36,578 nt of DNA, from contig CAYGSN010000018.1 of NCBI GenBank assembly GCA_964352675.1, positions 1-36,578 of the forward strand. The letters are read 5' to 3'. This document shows positions 23,171-30,456 of this stretch, one piece after another (the first letter of the stretch is position 1; each line of letters begins with the position of its first letter). The position numbers and the translations under genes were made by a program. The notes below the pieces were generated by a model. The model saw nothing but the letters and a program-made list of their open reading frames with translations. It had not been told where the DNA came from and searched no databases. The stretch is from CAYGSN01 sp964352675. Its GTDB lineage: Bacteria > Pseudomonadota > Alphaproteobacteria > Micavibrionales > Micavibrionaceae.

Positions 23171-24091
23171 TTAGTGAACCAATTCACTTTCTTTGACGGA
23201 TTTACCTTGTTTCGCTCGGACGTAAGGCGATTTTTCAATATATTGGAAAAGTTTTTCTTGGGTAAAGGGTTTGCCTACAAAGCCCTTGGCGCCTAATTGC
23301 ATGGCGCGCATGATGTTTTGTTGATCACCGTTGCCGCTGAACATGACCACGTAAGCTTTTGGGTCCATTTGAAAAATTTTCTCTAACACCTGATGCCCAT
23401 CGATATCAGGCAGGCCGATATCTAGGAAAAGCACATCAGGCGCTTTTTTCGCATAGGTAAGAATGGCACCCTGTCCATCGCCACTGATGGATAGGTCATA
23501 TTTTGTTTCCAGAGCATTGCTGACCAGTTTCTGAGAGAAAATATCATCTTCTACGATCATAATTTCTGTTTTGCCGCGCATCTCCCGGCGCATACCCAGA
23601 GAGCTGATCAGGTCGCGATCTATACTATTAAAGGTTTGTTGACGGCTGACTTTTTCAAGATTCTCATTTTTAGGGGAAATGAACTCAATCTCGATTCCGT
23701 GGAGTTTTTCCAGCTTGCGTTCTGCCAGCGCTTTGAGTTTGGGCCAGTGTACCTTTACCTCAAAAAGATCCGCCAGCCCGAAATTTCGGGCTGGCGATAG
23801 TGTTGGGGCTAGGTGGGCTGAAATTTTTTCGCGGTGTTTGGGCGTAAGGGTGCGGGCGATTACAAACACATCTCCATCATGGCAAATATAAAACCGAGCT
23901 TTCGTATCATCTATAATGTTTGCAATTTCTTCCAGGACGCTCTCAAACCAAATTTGGGCCTCTTCTTTTTCAAGTTCAGCGTTGCCGCGCGATAATCTGA
24001 TATGCATGACGCGGTGATACGGTTTATGCTCCCAGCAATATTGCAAATCGTTGAGCAATTCTGTTTCTACGTTTTTTATAATTTTATTCAT
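23171..24091 (-). CDS. Response regulator with an unrecognised N-terminal domain
   Basis: From the preferred ATG at 24091 (ribosome-binding site GGGTGAGGG; the ORF opens at a GTG at 24100) the protein has 306 residues. The receiver is C-terminal (about 170-290): acidic pocket VEDD, phospho-acceptor near 224 in VLFLDIGLPDIDGH, switch Ser in VVMFSGNG, and Lys in FVGKPFT. The first 165 residues are soluble and match no family I know; they include RVMHIRLSRGNAELEKEEAQIWFESVL and ARFYICHDGDVFVIAR. The receiver at the C-terminus is the reverse of the common order. It lies 33 bases after the 76-residue membrane protein gene and probably shares its sigma-54 promoter. A 26-base perfect palindrome lies inside the gene. 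Confidence 0.85.
   Translation of the reverse strand: MNKIIKNVETELLNDLQYCWEHKPYHRVMHIRLSRGNAELEKEEAQIWFESVLEEIANIIDDTKARFYICHDGDVFVIARTLTPKHREKISAHLAPTLSPARNFGLADLFEVKVHWPKLKALAERKLEKLHGIEIEFISPKNENLEKVSRQQTFNSIDRDLISSLGMRREMRGKTEIMIVEDDIFSQKLVSNALETKYDLSISGDGQGAILTYAKKAPDVLFLDIGLPDIDGHQVLEKIFQMDPKAYVVMFSGNGDQQNIMRAMQLGAKGFVGKPFTQEKLFQYIEKSPYVRAKQGKSVKESELVH
23771..23796. repeat. 26-base perfect palindrome inside the REC-protein gene
   Basis: Each 13-base arm reads CGCCAGCCCGAAA from its 5' end, and the two meet at a central AAATTT. The sequence is wholly coding in the surrounding gene (residues near SPARNFGLAD). It could bind a dimeric protein or form a hairpin in the mRNA. Confidence 0.85.
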
Positions 24092-24124
24092 AGCCCTCAC
24101 CCTGATTTTCGGGGTTTTCTAACT

Positions 24125-24355
24125 TTATTTCATGCTTATAGAGCAGACATCTCCGCCTGGAATATTTTGACATTCAGCAAAGAACTGCATGTCAGGGAGA
24201 AGCGTCATGGTGAAAATCAAACCCGCGGCGACGAGCGGAGTCAGGGTAAACAGAATCTCGGAAACTGACACGTTCATGCGTCTGGCGTGGTGGACGCCCA
24301 TCATGTTCAGTTCAAAAATACTGGCTTCTTTGTATGGGTTTCTCATTTTCTTCAT
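24125..24355 (-). CDS. Small single-helix membrane protein under a sigma-54 promoter
   Basis: The protein has 76 residues. A basic, polar N-terminal half (MKKMRNPYKEASIFELNMMGVHHARRMN) is followed by one hydrophobic helix (about 33-53). A short tail carries two cysteines 9 residues apart (CQNIPGGDVC), which could form a disulfide if periplasmic. The positive-inside rule suggests an N-in, C-out orientation. An AGGGAGAA ribosome-binding site 7 bases before the ATG supports it as a real gene, as does the strong sigma-54 promoter at 24407-24422. I recognise no family. It lies first in a probable operon with the REC protein and is divergent from the sigma-54 activator gene, so it is a good candidate for that activator's main target. 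Confidence 0.75.
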   Translation of the reverse strand: MKKMRNPYKEASIFELNMMGVHHARRMNVSVSEILFTLTPLVAAGLIFTMTLLPDMQFFAECQNIPGGDVCSISMK

Positions 24356-24406
24356 AATATTTTCTCCCTAACATGTCGTCGTTGCTTGCTTTATAATTAT
24401 GAATAT

Positions 24407-24422
24407 TGCAAGGCGTGTGCCA
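24407..24422 (-). promoter_or_regulatory. Sigma-54 (-24/-12) promoter
   Basis: The minus strand reads TGGCACACGCCTTGCA, which fits the sigma-54 consensus TGGCAC-N5-TTGCA with no mismatch in the conserved GG and GC elements. The predicted start is near 24396, about 40 bases before the ATG of the 76-residue membrane protein. A sigma-54 activator is encoded divergently on the other side of the same gap. Confidence 0.8.
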
Positions 24423-24482
24423 GCTTGTAAATTGTTTAATATCAGTAACTTAGTGTTATCGCACACAATGGAATTCCTAAAA

Positions 24483-24532
24483 TGAAACGTTTCAAAATGA
24501 AACAGCAATGGGTTACCGTTTCAAAATAGAAC
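24483..24532. promoter_or_regulatory. Paired palindromic operator sites, likely upstream activator sequences
   Basis: Site 1 is GTTTCAAAATGAAAC (24489-24503), a perfect GTTTCA-N3-TGAAAC palindrome; an overlapping TGAAACGTTTCA (24483-24494) is also palindromic. Site 2 is GTTTCAAAATAGAAC (24518-24532), a degenerate copy 29 bases away in the same orientation. Measured from the predicted sigma-54 start at 24396, the centres are about 100 and 129 bases upstream, the usual position for enhancer-binding proteins. Site 2 also lies next to the likely -35 region of the activator gene (TATAAA at 24554-24559), which would allow autoregulation. Confidence 0.65.
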
Positions 24533-24582
24533 GGTTTATTAACCGCTATGCGTTATAAATATAAGAAAGGGAGGACCGTATC

Positions 24583-25983
24583 ATGCAGGCCAGTGTTCTG
24601 ATCGTCGAAGATGAGGTTTTACAGCGCGATATGCTTGCGCGGCTGCTGAAGAGAAAGCTTGGCTATGAATCGCTGCAGGCGGAACACGGTCGTCAGGCCC
24701 TAGATATGCTGAAAAGCGAAGAAGGTAAGTCTATTAAAATTGTTATTCTGGATTTGAATATGCCGGTGATGGACGGGCTGGAGACGCTGGGCATTTTATC
24801 GCAGACTTACCCTGCCCTGCCGGTAATCATGCTGACCGGGACCAAGGATATCGAGGATGCCGTGCAGGCCATGAAGCTGGGCGCGACGGATTTCCTGACC
24901 AAGCCGTTTGAGGGCGAGCGGATGCTGGTCACGGTGAAGAACGCCCTGAAGATCAGTACATTGAGCACGGAATTAAAACGTATCAAGAGCGAACAGACCG
25001 GGCGTTTTACCTTTTCCGGCCTGATCGGCCATGATGGCGGACTGGCGAAAACCATTGCGGTGGCGCGCAAAGCGGCCTCTTCGGATATTCCGGTGTTGAT
25101 GACCGGTGAAACGGGTGTCGGCAAGGAGGTGTTTTCCAAAGCCATTCACGGGGAAAGCGTGCGTGCAGGCAAGCCGTTTATCGCGGTGAATTGCGGGGCG
25201 ATCCCTCAGCAGCTGGTGGAAAGCACGTTGTTCGGTCATGAGAAGGGATCTTTTACAGGCGCGACGGATAAGGTGATCGGGAAGTTCCGCGAGGCCGATG
25301 GCGGCAGTATCTTTCTGGATGAAGTCGGCGAATTGCCTCTGGATGCGCAGGTCAAGCTCCTGCGCGTTTTGCAGCAGAAGGAAGTGGAGCCGGTGGGTGC
25401 GGGCAAGCCGGTTCCGGTGAATGTAAGGATTCTATCGGCGACGAACCGCGATCTGGAAGAAGAGGTCAAAGCCGGGCGTTTCCGCGAAGATTTGTATTTC
25501 CGCCTGAATGTATTACAGATCGAGCTGCCGCCCCTGCGGGAGCGGCGGCAGGATATCCGCTTGTTGGCACGGCATTTTATCGACCGCAATTGCGCCGCCG
25601 AGGGCCGGACGCCGAAGGATATTGATGTGGAGGCGTTTGCGGTGCTCGAGCAGTATGAGTGGCCCGGCAATGTCCGCCAGCTGGAAAACGCCATTAACCG
25701 CGCTATGGTGCTGTCCGAGGGCGAGAGCCTGGGCCTGGCTGATTTTCAATCCTTGCTAGAGGGTGAAGGAGAAAGTGGCCATCTGCCTGTTTTTCCTACA
25801 TCCGGCGGCCTGTCCGGCCCGGCTTTGTCGCTGGTGGTTTCAGGCGGGGAGTTCAAAACCATCGAAGAGATTGAGCGCGAGGCGATGCAGGCTGCCCTGG
25901 CGCATTTCGATGGGAACACCACACAGGCCGCTAAGGCGCTGGGCATGGCGAAATCCACATTTTACCGCAAGATGGGCGATTAG
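24583..25983 (+). CDS. Sigma-54-dependent response regulator (REC-AAA+-Fis HTH)
   Basis: This 466-residue protein has the NtrC-type layout. The receiver (about 4-120) has phospho-acceptor D57 (VILDLNMPVMDG) and switch Thr in IMLTGT. The AAA+ domain (about 145-370) has Walker A GETGVGKE near 175, the sigma-54-contacting loop as GSFTGA near 221 (usually GAFTGA), Walker B GGSIFLDEVGELP, and arginine-finger segment FREDLYFRLNVLQIELPPLRER. The C-terminal Fis-type helix-turn-helix is about 425-466 (NTTQAAKALGMAKSTFYRKM). A GGGAGG ribosome-binding site precedes the ATG. It would activate sigma-54 promoters after phosphorylation; the -24/-12 promoter of the divergent gene and the palindromes between them are the obvious target. 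The partner kinase is not proven. Confidence 0.93.
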   Translation: MQASVLIVEDEVLQRDMLARLLKRKLGYESLQAEHGRQALDMLKSEEGKSIKIVILDLNMPVMDGLETLGILSQTYPALPVIMLTGTKDIEDAVQAMKLGATDFLTKPFEGERMLVTVKNALKISTLSTELKRIKSEQTGRFTFSGLIGHDGGLAKTIAVARKAASSDIPVLMTGETGVGKEVFSKAIHGESVRAGKPFIAVNCGAIPQQLVESTLFGHEKGSFTGATDKVIGKFREADGGSIFLDEVGELPLDAQVKLLRVLQQKEVEPVGAGKPVPVNVRILSATNRDLEEEVKAGRFREDLYFRLNVLQIELPPLRERRQDIRLLARHFIDRNCAAEGRTPKDIDVEAFAVLEQYEWPGNVRQLENAINRAMVLSEGESLGLADFQSLLEGEGESGHLPVFPTSGGLSGPALSLVVSGGEFKTIEEIEREAMQAALAHFDGNTTQAAKALGMAKSTFYRKMGD

Positions 25984-25992
25984 GTTTTTTCC

Positions 25993-26021
25993 TTGATAAA
26001 ACGGTACAGCCCCCCTATATA
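25993..26021 (+). promoter_or_regulatory. Promoter of the SRP RNA gene
   Basis: TTGATA (25993-25998) and TATATA (26016-26021) are separated by exactly 17 bases. The predicted start near 26028 coincides with the first base of the long SRP RNA helix. Confidence 0.65.
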
Positions 26022-26027
26022 TGAGGC

Positions 26028-26118
26028 CGGAAGGCTGGCGGGCGATGGTTCGCTGAACCCGGTCAGGACCGAAAGGTAGCAGCCGCAGGCGTTTATGTCG
26101 GGTCGTTCAGTCTTCCAC
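26028..26118 (+). ncRNA. ffs: Signal recognition particle RNA (4.5S type)
   Basis: The apical domain that binds Ffh is clear: GGTCAGGACCGAAAGGTAGCAGCC (26061-26084), with the GGTCAG, GAAAGG and AGCAGCC elements of the symmetric and asymmetric loops and a tetraloop-like tip. The outer arms GGAAGGCTG (26029-26037) and CAGTCTTCC (26108-26116) pair over 9 bases with one G-U. The length, about 90 nucleotides, fits the short bacterial SRP RNA without an Alu domain. It directs membrane-protein ribosomes to the inner membrane together with Ffh and FtsY. In many alphaproteobacteria this RNA lies just before dnaX; here a metallophosphoesterase gene separates the two. The 3' end is followed by TTTTCCC rather than a clear terminator. 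Confidence 0.93.
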
Positions 26119-26232
26119 CTTTTCCCTTCCCCTGTGCACAACTTTAAAAAAGCCCGGTTCTGGGCCTGTTCTGCCGTACGAATCCGGTTACGCTGGTAGT
26201 AATAAAAAGAGTAACTTCAACAGGGACACACG

Positions 26233-27438
26233 GTGAAATTCCAGCTTGATATCCGGGAACGGCCAGACGGGACGAAATATCTCTATTTCCCGTTCATGTC
26301 CATGTCCGATACGCATTTGGGCACAGGCCAAAGCCGGGCCAAAAGAACATGCATGATGCTTCAGCACACCCATGTTGGGACGCGCAAGCTGGATGGCGAT
26401 ATTATCGATGGCGAACGCCTGATGCATAAGCCTACATGGAGTATGGGTCTCTGGCATCGCCAGGTGATGGGGCATATTTTCCGCGATGCCGATCAGGGCA
26501 CGGATACCGAGATGTTGCCCGGTAATCATGAAAGCGGCATGCAGGGCGATCCTGTTGTCATTGATGGTGTTCCTTATTCCCACCGGCGGCTGCAGGGTAA
26601 ATCGCTGTATGGCGTAAAAATCAACGATGAGAGTTTTTACACCGATCCCCAAGGCCGCGTTGTCTGGATTGCTCATGGCCACGGACATGATATGGAGCTT
26701 TTTAAAAACCCTAAAAATCAGGAGCGTTGGTATAAGGTTGGGGATTTTGCTCTGGCACGGCTTTATCAGTGTGACGGCGCTTATCGCTTGATCAGGCCGA
26801 ATACGGATTTTTCTTTCGCGGCCAGCGGTAAGCATCTGACCAAGAATTTCATCAATGAGCAGCTGGGCATTCGCAAAGTGATTGAGACAGCTGTGGACGC
26901 GAAGGACTGTGATGCGCATCTCTATGGTCATACACATATGGCAGGTTTTGATATAACGCCCGCCGGAAAAATGATTATTAATGACGGGACATGTACCGAA
27001 CATGTGCAGGCCGCCGTGCATGATGCGGAGGGCAACTGGGCGATTATCGAATGGCGGCGCACGCGTTTGATTGTGAAGGAGCCGGACGGTAGTGAGCATG
27101 TGATTCCCTGGGCGGATATCGGGATGGGGCATGTGAGTGAGGAGCCGGTATTGTTTGATGACGAATATACTGATCGTGCGGATCGTGTTTTGCGTCTTGT
27201 GGCGCGGATGTGGCCGGCGCGGGATCGCCAGAAAGCGCTTGAGGAAAGCCGCCTGATTGAAGTTGCTTTGTCGAGCGGGAAGGTTGAAAATATTCTGGAT
27301 ATTCAGGCGCTGCAGGATGCGTATACTAGGGCGGCGGCGAATTTGAAAATTCCAATTCCACGTCCTAATGTTATCCAGAAGCGGGAGTTAGAGGCAGCCG
27401 CAGTCGATGCTGAGGAGTTGCATCAGGCCGTTGCCTGA
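26233..27438 (+). CDS. Calcineurin-like metallophosphoesterase
   Basis: The protein has 401 residues with a GTG start, preceded by CAGGGACA. All five metal-binding blocks of the family are visible in order: SDTHLG (D26, H28), GDIIDG (D56), GNHE (97-100), a HGHGHD block near 150, and YGHTHMAG near 235. Block order and the SDTHLG opening resemble the LpxH-like group (UDP-2,3-diacylglucosamine hydrolase, lipid A synthesis), but the protein is much longer, with an extra C-terminal 120 residues. The substrate is therefore left open. No signal peptide is seen, so it should be cytosolic or peripheral. It lies between the SRP RNA and dnaX, all on the plus strand. Confidence 0.85.
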   Translation: MKFQLDIRERPDGTKYLYFPFMSMSDTHLGTGQSRAKRTCMMLQHTHVGTRKLDGDIIDGERLMHKPTWSMGLWHRQVMGHIFRDADQGTDTEMLPGNHESGMQGDPVVIDGVPYSHRRLQGKSLYGVKINDESFYTDPQGRVVWIAHGHGHDMELFKNPKNQERWYKVGDFALARLYQCDGAYRLIRPNTDFSFAASGKHLTKNFINEQLGIRKVIETAVDAKDCDAHLYGHTHMAGFDITPAGKMIINDGTCTEHVQAAVHDAEGNWAIIEWRRTRLIVKEPDGSEHVIPWADIGMGHVSEEPVLFDDEYTDRADRVLRLVARMWPARDRQKALEESRLIEVALSSGKVENILDIQALQDAYTRAAANLKIPIPRPNVIQKRELEAAAVDAEELHQAVA

Positions 27439-27511
27439 TTTCCCATGAATAAACGCCGATAAAGCGTCTGCGGGATTTGCCCTCAATCGGGAATCAGCCT
27501 ACATATAAGAT

Positions 27512-29326
27512 ATGAGTACAAAAGACACCCTCAAAGCCGAACCATACCGCGTTCTCGCGCGGAAATACCGCCCCCAGAATTTTGATGAGCTGATCGGTCA
27601 GGATGCGCTGGTGCGCACGCTGAAAAATGCGATTGAGACAGGCCGCATTGCCCATGCTTTTATGCTGACTGGGGTGCGCGGCGTGGGGAAAACCACCACG
27701 GCGAGGATTATCGCCAAGGCGCTCAACTACAAGGGCGCGGATGGCACGGCCGGGCCGACCACGGGCGATACATCGGATTGTCAGCTCTGTCAGGCGATTT
27801 CCGAGGACCGCCACCCTGATATCATGGAGATGGATGCTGCCAGCCGCACCGGCGTGGACGATATCCGCGAGATTCTCGATGGTGTGCGTTATGCACCCAC
27901 CGAAGCGCGCTACAAGATTTATATTATCGACGAAGTGCACATGCTCTCCAAAAATGCCTTTAATGCGCTTTTGAAAACGCTGGAAGAACCGCCGGAGCAT
28001 GTGAAATTTATTTTCGCCACCACGGAAATCCGCAAAGTGCCGATCACGGTACTGTCCCGGTGTCAGCGTTTTGATCTGCGCCGCGTGGATGTGCCGACGC
28101 TCTCGAGCCATTATGCTTCGATCTGTCAGCAGGAAAATGTGAAGGCGCAAGAGGAGGCGATTGCGATGATCGCCCGTGCGGCGGACGGCTCTGTGCGCGA
28201 CGGCCTCAGTTTGCTCGATCAGGCGATTGCCCTATCGGGGCAGGAGATCACCGCGCAGCTGGTGAAGGATATGTTGGGGCTGGCCGACCGGGCGAAGACG
28301 CTTGATTTGCTGGAGCGGGCGCTGACCGGGAATATTGCCGAGGCGCTGGAGATCATGGATGATCTGTATAAAAGCGGGGCCGACCCGGTTGTTTTGGTGC
28401 AGGATCTTCTGGGTCTCACGCATATTTTGACGCGTCTGCGGGCTGTGCCGAAAGCGCGTGAAATGAATTACGCTATGGCCGCCGCCGAGATTGAACGCGC
28501 GGCAGCGCTGGCCGGGGAATTGTCGATGCCGACTTTGTCCAAATGTTGGCAATTGTTGCTGAAGGGTTTGGCGGAGGTTCAGGCCGCGCCCAATTCGCAA
28601 AGCGCTGCAGAGATGGTGATTATGCGCCTGTCTTATGCCGCCGACCTGCCCGATCCTTCGGATCTGATCAAGATGCTGGAGAGTGGTGATGGTGCGGGAT
28701 CGGCAGGCTCTGCGTCTTCAGGACGGTCGGCGGGTAGCAGCGTAGCAGCACAGACAACATCTCAATCCGCCGCGGCGCAATCTTCCTCAACTGATAAAGA
28801 TTATGTAAAATCAAATGAAGGGGGAGGTGTAACGGCGTCTCGCGAGGGTAGCGGAGGATCTCATGATAACGCGGTAAGGGGCACAAGGCGCAGCAATGTG
28901 GAACTCGCCGTGGTTCCGCAAAGGGAAGAAGCGCCCGAGGATCATCCTTTGACTATCCAGCCGATCAAGACGCTGGAGGATGTGGTGCAAGTTTTAAATG
29001 CTGCGGATGAGCCTTTATTGGCCGGACAGGTTTTTCAAAGCGCGCATCTGGTGAAGCTGGAGGAGGGGCGGATTGAATTTCGTCCGGCCGAGTATGCACC
29101 ACCGAAACTGGCGCAGGATTTAGGGGCGGCCCTTTCCCGCGTGACAGGAACGCGCTGGATGGTCAGCGTGTCCGGCGCGCCGGGTCAGCCGACCCTGGCT
29201 GAAAAGGCGGAGAATGTCCGCGCCGAAGAATATGCGAACGTCTTGCAAATGCCTGTTATTCAGGACATTATGAAGGTCTTCCCCGAGGCGAAGCTGGTGG
29301 ATATCCAAACGGTAGAAAAGGAATAA
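27512..29326 (+). CDS. dnaX: DNA polymerase III subunits gamma and tau
   Basis: This 604-residue clamp-loader ATPase loads the sliding clamp and, in its full-length tau form, links polymerase and helicase. PYRVLARKYRPQNFDELIGQ opens the AAA+ domain. Walker A is GVRGVGKTTTARI (54-66), Walker B IYIIDEVHML near 145, and the sensor and arginine region TTEIRKVPITVLSRCQRFDLRR. The usual four-cysteine zinc module is reduced to C90 and C93. A Ser/Gly/Ala-rich linker (about 390-455) separates a C-terminal tau-specific domain. I see no convincing slippage heptamer for a separate gamma product. It is followed after 5 bases by ybaB; recR, the usual third gene, does not follow. Confidence 0.95.
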   Translation: MSTKDTLKAEPYRVLARKYRPQNFDELIGQDALVRTLKNAIETGRIAHAFMLTGVRGVGKTTTARIIAKALNYKGADGTAGPTTGDTSDCQLCQAISEDRHPDIMEMDAASRTGVDDIREILDGVRYAPTEARYKIYIIDEVHMLSKNAFNALLKTLEEPPEHVKFIFATTEIRKVPITVLSRCQRFDLRRVDVPTLSSHYASICQQENVKAQEEAIAMIARAADGSVRDGLSLLDQAIALSGQEITAQLVKDMLGLADRAKTLDLLERALTGNIAEALEIMDDLYKSGADPVVLVQDLLGLTHILTRLRAVPKAREMNYAMAAAEIERAAALAGELSMPTLSKCWQLLLKGLAEVQAAPNSQSAAEMVIMRLSYAADLPDPSDLIKMLESGDGAGSAGSASSGRSAGSSVAAQTTSQSAAAQSSSTDKDYVKSNEGGGVTASREGSGGSHDNAVRGTRRSNVELAVVPQREEAPEDHPLTIQPIKTLEDVVQVLNAADEPLLAGQVFQSAHLVKLEEGRIEFRPAEYAPPKLAQDLGAALSRVTGTRWMVSVSGAPGQPTLAEKAENVRAEEYANVLQMPVIQDIMKVFPEAKLVDIQTVEKE

Positions 29327-29331
29327 TAACA

Positions 29332-29652
29332 ATGCTCAATATTCAAAAAATGATGCAACAGGCGCAGGAAGTGCAAGGCAAGCTGGCAGAGTTGCAGGAA
29401 AAGCTCAAGGAAATCGAAGTCCAGGGCGAATCCGGCGGTGGCCTTGTGAAGGTCCTGATGACATGCGGTGGCAAGGTCCTGCGCGTGGATGTCGATCCGT
29501 CCGTTCTGACCGGCGATAAAGAAATGCTGGAAGATTTGGTGGCCGCGGCCGTGAACAATGCTGGCGAAGCCAAGGACAAGCGCATCCAGGAAGAAACCGA
29601 GCAGATGATGTCCGGTCTGGGCCTGCCCGAGGGCACGCAGCTTCCTTTTTAA
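29332..29652 (+). CDS. ybaB: YbaB/EbfC nucleoid-associated protein
   Basis: This 106-residue protein has the family layout: an N-terminal coiled-coil helix (MMQQAQEVQGKLAELQEKLKE), a central beta region with GLVKVLMTCGGKVLRVDVDPS, and a C-terminal helix with AAVNNAGEAKDKRIQEETEQMMSG. Family members bind DNA as tweezer-shaped dimers. The length is normal. It lies 5 bases after dnaX with a GGAATAATAAC ribosome-binding region, so the two are cotranscribed, as in most bacteria. The gene after it is exonuclease III rather than recR. Confidence 0.95.
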   Translation: MLNIQKMMQQAQEVQGKLAELQEKLKEIEVQGESGGGLVKVLMTCGGKVLRVDVDPSVLTGDKEMLEDLVAAAVNNAGEAKDKRIQEETEQMMSGLGLPEGTQLPF

Positions 29653-29655
29653 TTT

Positions 29656-30456
29656 ATGCGGATTATCACCTGGAACATAAATTCTGTCCGTTTGCGGATT
29701 GGTCTGGTTAAACGGGTGCTGGCTGAATATAAGCCTGACATCCTCTGCCTGCAGGAAACCAAAACCCCGGATGAGCATTTCCCGCTGGAGGCCATTCACA
29801 AAGCCGGTTACGAACATGTGCATTTTCAGGGTATGAAGAGCTATAACGGCGTGGCGATTATCTCGCGCGTGCCGTTTATCGCGACCGATATTCATCATCG
29901 TTGTGGCAAGGAAGATTGCCGCCATATCTCGGCCAGCTTTAAAGACTTCGATCTGCATAACCTTTATATACCGGCGGGTGGTGATGAGCCCGATCCGGTG
30001 ATCAATGACAAATACAAACACAAGCTGGATTTCGTTGAGGAGATGACCGGATGGTTTAAGGCCAACCATAAACCCGGCCAGCCTGTTGTCGCACTCGGTG
30101 ATTTTAACATCGCGCCGTATGAGCACGATGTGTGGTCGCATAAACAACTTTTGAATGTTGTTTCCCACACCCCGCCGGAGACGGAGCGCCTGGCGGCTAT
30201 GCTGGACTCTCTTAATTGGGTCGATACGGCGCGTGAATTTATCCCGATGGAGGAGAAGGCGTATAGCTGGTGGAGCTATCGCAACCGCGACTGGAAGAAA
30301 TCAAACCGGGGGCGCAGGCTGGATCATATCTGGGTGACGCAACCGCTAAAGCCTGCGCTGAAGGCCTATGAGGCACCCAGCCATCTGCGCGATCTTGAAA
30401 AACCATCCGATCACGTGCCGGTGATTGTGGATCTGGATCTGAAGAAAGCGGGTTAA
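29656..30456 (+). CDS. xthA: Exodeoxyribonuclease III
   Basis: This 266-residue Mg-dependent AP endonuclease and 3'-5' exonuclease acts in base excision repair. Family blocks are in order: TWNINSVRLR at the N-terminus, LCLQETKTPDEHFP with the metal-binding Glu, GVAIISR, GDFNIAPYEHDVW (catalytic Asp and Asn), RNRDWKKSNRGRRLDHIWVT, and the C-terminal SDHVPVIVDL with the catalytic His. Length is as expected. It begins 3 bases after ybaB, so it is probably in the dnaX operon. Its stop codon overlaps the stop of the convergent DUF1223 gene (shared TTAA). Confidence 0.95.
   Translation: MRIITWNINSVRLRIGLVKRVLAEYKPDILCLQETKTPDEHFPLEAIHKAGYEHVHFQGMKSYNGVAIISRVPFIATDIHHRCGKEDCRHISASFKDFDLHNLYIPAGGDEPDPVINDKYKHKLDFVEEMTGWFKANHKPGQPVVALGDFNIAPYEHDVWSHKQLLNVVSHTPPETERLAAMLDSLNWVDTAREFIPMEEKAYSWWSYRNRDWKKSNRGRRLDHIWVTQPLKPALKAYEAPSHLRDLEKPSDHVPVIVDLDLKKAG

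Noticed and set aside
26144..26166. Hairpin GCCC-GGTTCT-GGGC with six T on the minus strand
   Set aside because: The stem is only 4 bp and there is no minus-strand gene upstream for it to terminate.
26188..27132. 314-residue open frame on the minus strand
   Set aside because: It is antisense to the metallophosphoesterase, whose five metal-binding blocks show which strand is coding.
28680..28880. Programmed frameshift in dnaX to make gamma
   Set aside because: No A-rich slippery heptamer with a following hairpin is visible in the linker region.
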